Shown one piece after another: positions 11,001 through 16,041 of a DNA stretch of 26,846 nt (its first letter is position 1; each line of letters begins with the position of its first letter). Origin of the DNA: an uncultured Clostridia bacterium (lineage in GTDB: Bacteria; Bacillota; Clostridia; Christensenellales; UBA1242); assembly GCA_937907645.1 (NCBI GenBank), contig CALCWV010000036.1:1-26846 (forward strand), in the 5' to 3' direction. The position numbers and the translations under genes are program-made. Below the pieces are notes generated by a model. It did not search any database and was not told where the DNA came from. It saw only the letters and a list, made by a program, of their open reading frames with translations.

Positions 11001-12731
11001 AGCATCAGTTTTAACTGTAACGAATCTAACTTTTAATCCCTCAATTCCCTTTTTGATCAAAAGATATGGAGAATCGAGCTCGACCATATAGAGCGTTTCA
11101 GTTCCTCCATCAGCCTTACTGAATGTGTAGTCCTTGAAGCTCTTTACTGTGAGATATGTCTTAGCTTCTTCCTCGCTTGTATTTCTCCAATTGTCATGAT
11201 ATGCCAAGTAAACAACTCTTTGATAAACATTTTGAGTTGGAACTGAGATTAGTTCGTTGAGCTTTTTCTCATATTGTGTTGAGGATGCGCTTTCTCCAGG
11301 GAAGACAATCATGTTAAGGGTTGTGTCGTCAACGTTCCAAGATACAGACGCGTCAACGTTTTCTTTAAATGAGATGTCAAATCCAAATTTTTGATTGTTG
11401 AAAATCTTGTATCCACCGTCAGAAATGAGTAAAACTATTTCTGCTCTATACTCTACTCCGTCCTCTTTTGATGAAATCTCCCAGTATGCATTGTTTAAAT
11501 CTCTGACACTTGCATTGATAAATGTATAATTTTCTCCTTCGATAGAAGCCTTAGTTCCGCCGACTAATGTTACTTCGTCAGTTTCAACCCAGTTTTCATC
11601 AACTTTCTTGAGTATTCTCATTGCTACTTTACTAATCATTGCTGAAACAGGTTCCTTCATGTCATCCAAGATTGTTGTTCCTAAAACAAGATTTGAATAT
11701 GTATTGCTGTTAGCTCTGATTGTGTAAAGTTTGTTTGTGTTTAACTCCATTTTTTGAGTTCTATTAACATTGAACTCACTAACTGTTGCTTCAACAATTT
11801 TAATATTTGCTTCAACAACAATAGCTTTTTCTGGTTTTTGTGAAAGTTCAACGATAGCGCTGTTATAAATTTCCTCCGTGCTAACTCCTTCGTTGAATGT
11901 TGAATAGAAATCTAACTGATCCTTTGAGTTTTTGAATGTGTAGATTTTAATTTTAGCTGTTGAGTCAAGAGCTCCTGCAGATGTAAAGTAAATCCCTTCG
12001 CTATCTTTATTCATCACGAAGTTATCTGCCCCGTCTAATACTTCGATAAAGAAGTTTTTCATTCTCTTGTCTTCTTTGCTTGTTTTGTTATCACTGAAGA
12101 TGTACTGGCTATCTTCTGGTGTAAATAGTGCACTGATTCTTACATTTGTGTCTTTTATAATGCTGAAGACTCCGTCTTTTGCTTCATATACTCTGCTTGA
12201 AGAAGTGTCTTCAATTTTAGTTCCAATGCTTTTTACAGGAACATCAATTGCAATCTTTGCGCTTGTTGGCAAAAGTATCTTATTTTCTGTAAGAGCATAA
12301 ATAGTTGCAATTCCTCCGACATTCCAATCATCGACTTGCTCAACTTTGACTTCAAAGTCCTGTCCAATTGTAACTTTTTGAGGAATTGAGATAACTCCGT
12401 TTGTTATGTATCCATCAACTGCGGTTTCTGTGAAATTGCTTGTAAATGAAAGTGTGAGCGTGTTTTGGTTAACTCCTTCTGTTTGAGTTCCTATTCTCAT
12501 CGAAAAATCCTCAGACATTTCAAATTGCCCGAGTTCTTCATTATATCCTTCCAAGGTCTGTCCGTTTTCGTCTTTTATTTCAAAAGCAATATCTTCTGGA
12601 TAAACTTTTTTAGCTCCTATTCCAGTTGTGAAGTAAACATAAAGGAAAACACCACCTATAGCAAGTAGTACGCCCGCCACTGCGATGAGTAATCCCTGCC
12701 ACCATTTTAAAGCTTTCATTTTTAATTTCAT
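2031..12731 (-). CDS. Giant N-terminally anchored, Ig-like/beta-rich surface protein
   Basis: An uninterrupted 3566-residue protein, about 390 kDa. The first 11 residues are basic (MKLKMKALKWW), then residues 12-34 form one hydrophobic helix with no signal-peptidase site that I can see, so it is probably a type II anchor with everything else outside the cell. The rest is rich in Thr, Ser, Asn, Lys and alternating hydrophobic residues, with very few Cys, as in stacked bacterial Ig-like (Big) domains. The last roughly 110 residues (ATKLNI..GTASVSGDGTVTTRAG..) look like a Big_2-type strand pattern. No LPXTG motif, SLH domain, enzyme motif or C-terminal helix is seen. The segment around residues 1425-1550 carries three copies of a Y-x-W-x-hydrophobic-x-x-G-x-L-x-L motif (W1430, W1462, W1545). 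The start is supported by AAGGCGG upstream of the ATG and by a promoter at 12815-12843. Adhesin or envelope-scaffold roles are inference only. Confidence 0.85.
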   Translation of the reverse strand: MKLKMKALKWWQGLLIAVAGVLLAIGGVFLYVYFTTGIGAKKVYPEDIAFEIKDENGQTLEGYNEELGQFEMSEDFSMRIGTQTEGVNQNTLTLSFTSNFTETAVDGYITNGVISIPQKVTIGQDFEVKVEQVDDWNVGGIATIYALTENKILLPTSAKIAIDVPVKSIGTKIEDTSSSRVYEAKDGVFSIIKDTNVRISALFTPEDSQYIFSDNKTSKEDKRMKNFFIEVLDGADNFVMNKDSEGIYFTSAGALDSTAKIKIYTFKNSKDQLDFYSTFNEGVSTEEIYNSAIVELSQKPEKAIVVEANIKIVEATVSEFNVNRTQKMELNTNKLYTIRANSNTYSNLVLGTTILDDMKEPVSAMISKVAMRILKKVDENWVETDEVTLVGGTKASIEGENYTFINASVRDLNNAYWEISSKEDGVEYRAEIVLLISDGGYKIFNNQKFGFDISFKENVDASVSWNVDDTTLNMIVFPGESASSTQYEKKLNELISVPTQNVYQRVVYLAYHDNWRNTSEEEAKTYLTVKSFKDYTFSKADGGTETLYMVELDSPYLLIKKGIEGLKVRFVTVKTDAYGNILLGEDGKYQIAKWSNDLTINALEMISGFSESNMEILTTNCNNYENGGLKKYILSKDKTMQFKINLDAAQMPLFIKQYNQGLISFKVLDFENKMEYSDLIETITFDEETLIFTVKFKDSIATSSDRLITFKLNYNPTLDIAESYEIKVKNSETNDFGYLTVYESTPSTIENTLESMYSVRAEQNGSEWNITIDETTLDEINVMISETKVYDKYGIDVTEKFPINLSTSNSRILEVNADKTISFNNNLSDETENVTLSINSGSAEGKNVIFTFTAAKVTKIEYLKDSKENQENDNSLSSGNNETKTTDLNSVTIRKLGYTGNTVTLANLLKVYTGISDDEYKEYANLSFRLRDIAGMGDNKDYLIGTNGMFEMTSDGATGTDITTETNITSITVNHDFYGDYTLKMRVEGLGISIDLDIVFMNNVTATCQLPANYNQGKTTVSKPEDVVIDNVTYTGVYADYGIDMNKSFKVTKTKNNSSSGDSSLSWENGYIGGEGVTKERTTLTFDKVYSPIDVVFTVYEVENNPFAFNQSFRCYVYPNIQYESTKSTLNFEDVAIDGTKDIAEYFGVYKYVYTSDNAPSVDELKYTVENEKTTAVAIGQNVNGAYIFKRNDGVKLNLYNGATEKAFEVSVKNSNSIVVQDYKGEDIVIPMNLSLKTSYEALIGNNNDYLSKVIYDGKEIVMLTYTTVGALKLKTKTTAEDSATETPIVPGYDFDIIGTENSSLEKLSEHEFQIMGLTRILSYGSNFYLPISMKAVKTSGSDTTTEDVATFRIPLLISQVDSIYAYYNNYNGNAVDLKVLLSDATGLMDFPQDIFAEFTAGIDSQKIVYPVKIVSIGENIKVNGKTYTWRVSEDGITLTLGETILSTNKNEIEIDDLGYSWNVEGGVLTLTLNNKDKEGFYLPSSGNWTSKISVLREQILVRLTSEQLAGRTPGKNITLKLTNGSNETYSSWDKIKLGETSYTWSITDGKLVLTNDASPITEGDNGKIAVGSTVYDISYWMLADASDTGLVKINDKADENISISSLANVDRFVVLQLEASSTIGSFSYIYRIKVTHDLEISRQYPYSGNVEYLGVDGTLTKDLSALENGKQRFIVKDLKGAVNALTGANEEREFPSTNSIKSITVNNKEYTIGGALYNLVFEENSGIRTYKAGSAVTISFEGDKMTISTVEKNVSVVMVKSYDGVVNGELEYSFLLNVSDKKYVIKLGDKTIDHNGTVEKTLNPGGDQTFTALTMTKAGSTETGVGDNVSTIISVGAGFTLEETAGTYTLKGKKTETGNEEEIATITYDAKSTTENLTITPTGSFTQPVTFELLFTAQEMEDGNIILNQPNIATIKFTIDRTIKIVENTAQLYGGKTYKFVDATTETGLIKQVLKFNSGTAQYEDFAFTNDMLLNVAENSTYTDKDTDENANYVSFDFSGIKFAMLNEDKVVEFTVVITDSFVTENPTYTFTFTRTIAKSVTYANGKDLASNKDNAYIYNEKEEQTSGSETKISFNSFAAYKDSTGASNGTFAIVGVNGEKAPTTANTPYSGGYSVSISNNEKVEGQITITPENVATRQVRSYAIEISYTFGSGENAFTYNFFVNVNLTVVPNTKSAVNYPSLDGKNKLEYETVKAENGSMSWEDIWTQFFNQKDVLGQKERIIFKNTSNQDLNKNNSDGISVEAIKTEDLECTINGLNVTLTLAEGKSAGTVTFNVKKNEVSAVYEVYLIAGEVYTINKNYTISAITEGTEKVDRFNRDSLADKKIFANDRLIALDIPAAIDTALNGRVVTITYTYDDSKEATTKFLLDTNKKGLTIYIEAGNIVKAISKIEVAGSDTDYTSAWNARTTERITLSYTTKEGPKQIAKSLVVGSVTGTTVESLDGSFSDYTIENLTKTDTTYTATFSLTVNGVGVSDLADQSYKFQQILDIAVGNSYENSFITISVNETSDAKRDLVKLANIHHPSTNLPLSAEDFANDGVSVSLTILSKDTTLLTNNTVYQNHQDDIDKSFTAMSGVKFLSYTDMRVNVGSKATTWNYLLYGEGATNNGSWALLQYKYTVDQTEKIFYIWVRILPDYDFKVDGTSITVLDGDIYSVSNNVNQPYEVTPQTTSVTASAYEVTLTSASGSPILTIVDTNTNSSDKAFNWTYKMTQNADINGINYNIDLDKIKSNGKSFINETDTSKNPESPITKEVINNKNVYTLSTDNNGKKEIILTKTDKNIFGKKLYKIDVSNEYGYEAEIYISFLPENREDPTVHSSSTLNTITEGQYFDIGAVYTQLTLTKSVKDNKTEFDLKTVETKASDNKTTPIERYINIAGIDAWGYSEGYIDDSDDWDDNSTTALSGYINNGGIEPKYLDSSKMLLQYVKIQSIEFLYGENKTKVGIISADSISNNYKYLATSNKDLYLLNNTTSGTGDDTVNKVTKAKLTNQRQMADNAFTVPHLADWVYSDYATSKNSTDLVPITMRITLKYEKGESGFTGYQTETYSLTHDITVKRELEVNKTQQAVVMDGVAFELAKTVTGTEKYFSYKADNKAISGTVSYIDDTLVVTLPASQGKDQNLTVGIEVTGKEKQEDTDTKLLAKGSFSIKNTNTRVTSYYNSISKYLKKVKTENTTIVETGEGYLIKADDQIKFTFSNFENNDSIIGGEDVDNEENITKTYYYDKFYATYGMNEQSTANTWYYSRTTKPAGGTTRDYFVGQNETIYTLDKTIYYTTSKDAEDKDVHTYNSFAGTPIPAGTKVTVTPKNFNIVSDTTCSIKYQATVKEGTQQIEITGVPVSALKVECVTDPVAVSTQEYDKINIPTSELFSTTRMPEVTKSYIVTVTKGSELDAINDHSYRVEKNWIVTPVYYLAASGLSQGSDISASKSVTGTVVDSSAAQKTYNVSFTTWANGISYVEGVGNTNLPGRGTTHSTKTENTSVLDATKLNIMIGNKETAGTASVSGDGTVTTRAGYVAGSEEYIQLVVRVRASGVDGQFKHSTDKDYLLGNLRLFVTSLPSTSGS

Positions 12732-12814
12732 TTTATTTACCGCCTTTTTTGAAAATTAATTTCAAGCACGAATTAATTATTAAATATCACAGATATTTTT
12801 ATAATTACACTTTT

Positions 12815-12843
12815 ATTATACTTTTTTTGACAAAAAATTCCAA
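12815..12843 (-). promoter_or_regulatory. Promoter of the giant surface protein gene
   Basis: On the minus strand, -35 TTGGAA (12838-12843) is followed by a 17-bp spacer and a perfect -10 TATAAT (12815-12820). The start codon is about 84 bp further on, leaving a leader of roughly 75 nt that ends in the AAGGCGG ribosome site. A plus-strand TTGACA (12827-12832) lies inside the same spacer, 18 bp before TATATA (12851-12856), so a weak overlapping divergent promoter is possible. Confidence 0.6.
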
Positions 12844-12971
12844 ACGAAAATATATAGAAAAATATAATAAATAAATATATTTATTCGTATATATTTTAAG
12901 CTAAATATTTTTTATTATTTATTGAATAAAAAACTTATTATTTTTTGTTTATTTATTTTTCTTTTTTACAA

Positions 12972-13000
12972 TTGACTTTTCTATTTTTTGTCTGTATACT
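12972..13000 (+). promoter_or_regulatory. Promoter of the ABC-F gene
   Basis: -35 TTGACT (12972-12977), a 17-bp spacer and -10 TATACT (12995-13000) make a near-consensus vegetative promoter. The predicted transcript starts about 16 nt before the ATG at 13023, leaving room only for the AAGGAAGGA ribosome site. There is no space for the leader-peptide attenuator that often controls antibiotic-resistance ABC-F genes. Confidence 0.75.
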
Positions 13001-13022
13001 AAAGTCATAAAAGGAAGGAAAA

Positions 13023-14609
13023 ATGATTCAAGCAAATAATATTTCACTCGCATTTGGCGGAAGAACGCTGTATAAAGACGTTAATTTAAAATTCACAAAA
13101 GGAAATTGCTACGGGATTATTGGTGCAAATGGAGCCGGAAAATCTACATTTTTGAAGATACTAACTGGCGAGCTTGAACCAAATACTGGAGATGTTTTTA
13201 TCACACCTGGTGAAAGAATGTCTGTTTTGCAGCAAAATCAGAATTTTTATGATAACGAAACTGTTTTGGACACAGTTTTACTCGGTCACAAAAGACTTAT
13301 GGACATTCAAAAAGAGAAAGATGCTCTATATATGAAGGAAGATTTTAGTGAGGAAGACGGAATACGCGCAGGCGAACTCGAAACTCTGTTTGCTGAACTT
13401 GGAGGCTGGGAAGCTGAAAGTGAAGCAAAATCACTTCTTCAAGGACTTGGAATCGGCGAAGATATGCTATATAAACAAATGTCTGAAATCGACCCAAAAG
13501 TTAAGGTTAAAATTCTTCTTGCTCAAGCGCTATTTGGCAACCCTGATATTCTTGTTCTCGACGAGCCAACAAACAACTTGGACTTCAAAACAACAAGATG
13601 GCTGGAAAATTTCTTATTAGACTTTGAAAATATCGTAATTATCGTTTCCCACAACAGACACTTTTTGAACAAAGTCTGCACTCACATCTGCGATGTAGAT
13701 TTCGGACAAATAAATATGTATCTTGGAAACTACGACTTCTGGTATGAAACATCACAGCTTATGGCAAGACAACTCAAAGACCAAAACAAAAAAGCTGAGC
13801 AAAGAGCCAAAGAGCTCAAAGAATTTATCGCTAGATTCGCGGCAAATGCTTCAAAATCAAAACAAGCTACAAGCCGAAAGAAAGAACTCGAAAAGCTTAC
13901 AATTGAGGACTTAAAACCTTCTTCAAGAAAGTATCCATATATCGATTTTAAGTATGAACAAGAAATTGGAAAGGAAATTTTGAAGGTTGAAGGTCTAACA
14001 AAGAAAGGAATGTTTAACAACCTTTCATTTACAGTTGAAAAGGGACAAAAAATTGCTTTCTTTGCTAAAAATAGTGCAATAATCACGACTTTATTTAATA
14101 TTTTAACTGGAAAAGAAGAGGCTGACGCCGGCACATATGCTTGGGGAAAGACAATTTCAGTGTCAATGCTCCCTCAAGATAATAGAGCATATTTCGAAAA
14201 CTGTACTCTTTCAATTGTAGACTGGCTCGCACAGTTCTCAAAAGATCAAAACGCAACATATATTAGAAGCTGGCTTGGAAGAATGTTATTTACAGGCGAA
14301 GAAAACCTTAAACCTGTGAATGTCCTTTCTGGAGGAGAGAGAGTTCGCTGCATGCTCGCAAAAATGATGCTTGAAGGATCAAACTTCCTCATCTTTGATG
14401 AACCTACAAACCACTTAGACCTTGAAAGTATCACTTCAATCAACAAGGGAATGTCAAACTTCAAAGGATGCATGCTTTTCTCAACACACGACCAAGAAAT
14501 AATCGAAACAGTTGCAAACAGAATTATCGATATCGTGGACGAAAACAAAATCATCGACAAGCCTTGCACTTATCAAGAATATGTTGAATATTTGGAAAGT
14601 AAAAAATAA
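13023..14609 (+). CDS. ABC-F family ATPase, YbiT/YkpA type, with degraded second ATP site
   Basis: ABC-F proteins are soluble twin-ATPase factors that bind the ribosomal E site and ease stalled or starting translation; the role of this subfamily is poorly known. The 528-residue length and close wording throughout match E. coli YbiT and B. subtilis YkpA. The first ATPase half has Walker A G34-T42 (GANGAGKST), Walker B with D180-E181 (LVLDEPTNNLD) and switch H210. The linker has the family phrase RFAANASKSKQATSR. The second half has LSGGE 435-439, Walker B D459-E460 and H489. Its Walker A position (348-356, AKNSAIITT) has lost the glycines, and the key Lys is Ile354. The first-half signature is also non-canonical (MSEIDPKVK, 153-161). 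No transmembrane helices are present. It has its own promoter and terminator and stands alone. Confidence 0.9.
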   Translation: MIQANNISLAFGGRTLYKDVNLKFTKGNCYGIIGANGAGKSTFLKILTGELEPNTGDVFITPGERMSVLQQNQNFYDNETVLDTVLLGHKRLMDIQKEKDALYMKEDFSEEDGIRAGELETLFAELGGWEAESEAKSLLQGLGIGEDMLYKQMSEIDPKVKVKILLAQALFGNPDILVLDEPTNNLDFKTTRWLENFLLDFENIVIIVSHNRHFLNKVCTHICDVDFGQINMYLGNYDFWYETSQLMARQLKDQNKKAEQRAKELKEFIARFAANASKSKQATSRKKELEKLTIEDLKPSSRKYPYIDFKYEQEIGKEILKVEGLTKKGMFNNLSFTVEKGQKIAFFAKNSAIITTLFNILTGKEEADAGTYAWGKTISVSMLPQDNRAYFENCTLSIVDWLAQFSKDQNATYIRSWLGRMLFTGEENLKPVNVLSGGERVRCMLAKMMLEGSNFLIFDEPTNHLDLESITSINKGMSNFKGCMLFSTHDQEIIETVANRIIDIVDENKIIDKPCTYQEYVEYLESKK

Positions 14610-14616
14610 TAAAAAT

Positions 14617-14646
14617 AATAACTGATTAATTTCAGTTATTTTTTAT
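14617..14646 (+). terminator. Rho-independent terminator of the ABC-F gene
   Basis: AATAACTGA (14617-14625) pairs with TCAGTTATT (14632-14640), closing a short loop and followed at once by TTTTTTA. It lies 7 nt after the stop codon. Confidence 0.8.
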
Positions 14647-14923
14647 TTCATATTTTTTAATTATTTCCACTTTTTTTAATTAAAAAACGTGCATATTTAA
14701 CGTTTTTAAATTAATTTTTAATTATTTCTTTAATAATTTTTTAAATATCTCTTTATTCGAAAAATACGCATATTCCGCGATTTTGATTTTTTTAGATTAT
14801 TAATTTTATTTTTGAAAACATATTTTTATTTAAAAATTAATTTTTAATATTTAAAAATAAATAAAAAATATAAATTTTATTAATTAAACAAGCTATTTTA
14901 ATTAATTTTTTTATAAAACAAAT
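14647..14923. other. Very A+T-rich spacer without genes
   Basis: No coding sequence is seen. The stretch is mostly runs of A and T. Two imperfect hairpin-like sites stand out: aaaaaacgt (14682-14690) against acgttttt (14700-14707), and AAAAAT near 14759-14765 against ATTTTT near 14780. Both have GCATAT in or near the loop (14691-14696 and 14768-14773), as does the trpS terminator just downstream. They may be relic or back-up terminators. No DnaA-box cluster was seen. Confidence 0.5.
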
Positions 14924-14944
14924 AAAAAAACGAGCATATGCTCG
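14924..14944 (-). terminator. Terminator of trpS
   Basis: The perfect palindrome CGAGCATATGCTCG (14931-14944) lies just after the trpS stop codon and is followed on the minus strand by seven T. The plus-strand side also ends in CTTTTTAATTT, so it may work in both directions. Confidence 0.85.
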
Positions 14945-14948
14945 CTTT

Positions 14949-15944
14949 TTAATTTGCCATTGGATTTACTCCAATTCTTTTTCTAATTTTTGCAATCATC
15001 TTCTTTGCAATGCATCTTGCTTTGAAAGCACCGTTTTGCAAAATCTTTTCAACTTCTTCTGGATGTTCCATATAGTAGTTGTATTTTTCACGCATTGGGG
15101 CAATGTGCTCATTCATAAGAGCAAAGAGCTTCTTCTTCGCTTCTCCCCATCCAAGACCTTCCCTAAGCTCTTTCTTGAACTCAGCAGTCTGCTCCTCCGT
15201 TCCAAAAAGTGCATAGAACCTTGAAAGTGTACAATCCTCGTCCTTTGGCTCGCCTGGGAGTCTACTATCAGTCACAATTTTATTTATTGTCTTTTGAAGC
15301 TCTTTTTCGGTGCAGAAAAGCTGAATTGTGTTGCCATAGCTCTTGCTCATCTTTCTTCCGTCAAGTCCTGGGATCACTGCAACGCTCTCCTCAATCTTTG
15401 GCTCTGGAAGAATAAATGTTTCACCGTATCTGTTATTAAACATCTGCGCTAAATCTCTTGCGATTTCGCAGTGTTGTTTTTGATCAAGTCCGACTGGCAC
15501 ATATTTGCAGTTATATAAAAGTATATCTGCTGCCATAAGGATAGGATAGTTATACAATCCCATGTTCACGCCTTGATCTTTTTCAAGGTTGTTTTCTGTG
15601 TTTTGTTCAACAATAGCTTTATATGCATGAGCTCTATTCATAAGCCCTTTTGGAGTTACATTGGAAAGAATCCAATTTAGCTCAAAGACCTCCGGAATGT
15701 CACTTTGTCTGAAAAACACAATCTTTTCTGGATCTAATCCACATGCAAGATATGCGGCAGCTAGCTTCTTAGAGTTTTCTCTTAGTTCTTCTGCAGATTT
15801 AATAAAATTTAAAGCGTGATAATCTGCTATAAAGAAAAGAGTTTCATAATTATTGCTCATATCAAGAAGCGGCTTTATTGCGCCAAAATAGTTCCCTATG
15901 TGAAGTATTCCTGTCGGCTTTACGCCTGTTATAATTCTTTCCAT
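14949..15944 (-). CDS. trpS: Tryptophanyl-tRNA synthetase
   Basis: Class I aminoacyl-tRNA synthetase that activates Trp and charges tRNA-Trp in the cytoplasm. From the chosen start it has 331 residues, the normal bacterial length. The HIGH-type motif is HIGN at 15-18 (TGILHIGNYFGA), the substrate-pocket phrase is PVGLDQKQH near 150-158, and the KMSKS loop is intact at 198-202 (GRKMSKSYGN). The reading frame stays open for 23 more codons upstream, but ATG at 15944 is preceded by AAAGGAGGT at ideal spacing, and the family N-terminus starts here (MERIITGVKPTG). It lies 97 nt downstream of gyrA on the same strand and may be read from the gyr transcript. No T-box is seen in the short gap. Confidence 0.95.
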   Translation of the reverse strand: MERIITGVKPTGILHIGNYFGAIKPLLDMSNNYETLFFIADYHALNFIKSAEELRENSKKLAAAYLACGLDPEKIVFFRQSDIPEVFELNWILSNVTPKGLMNRAHAYKAIVEQNTENNLEKDQGVNMGLYNYPILMAADILLYNCKYVPVGLDQKQHCEIARDLAQMFNNRYGETFILPEPKIEESVAVIPGLDGRKMSKSYGNTIQLFCTEKELQKTINKIVTDSRLPGEPKDEDCTLSRFYALFGTEEQTAEFKKELREGLGWGEAKKKLFALMNEHIAPMREKYNYYMEHPEEVEKILQNGAFKARCIAKKMIAKIRKRIGVNPMAN

Positions 15945-16041
15945 ATTAACCTCCTTTATTAAAATTCCAATATATGCTTTGTTTTTGCAATTAAAAGACG
16001 TGTTTGAATACATCTTTTGACATATCCAAGCGTCCTTTAAA

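Noticed and set aside
2095..12668. Plus-strand open frames of 60-120 codons opposite the giant gene
   Set aside because: They lack ribosome sites and domain signals and are explained as antisense shadows of a Thr/Ser/Asn-rich coding strand.
13023..14609. Antibiotic-resistance ABC-F (Vga/Msr/Lsa type)
   Set aside because: The linker and overall wording match YbiT/YkpA, and there is no room for the usual attenuator leader.
14647..14923. Replication origin in the A+T-rich spacer or near gyrB
   Set aside because: No TTATNCACA-type DnaA boxes were seen in 14647-14923 or in 20531-20728, and dnaA, dnaN and recF are absent.
15945..16013. 23-codon N-terminal extension of TrpRS
   Set aside because: The family N-terminus begins at MERIITGVKPTG, directly after AAAGGAGGT; the extension shows no conserved sequence.
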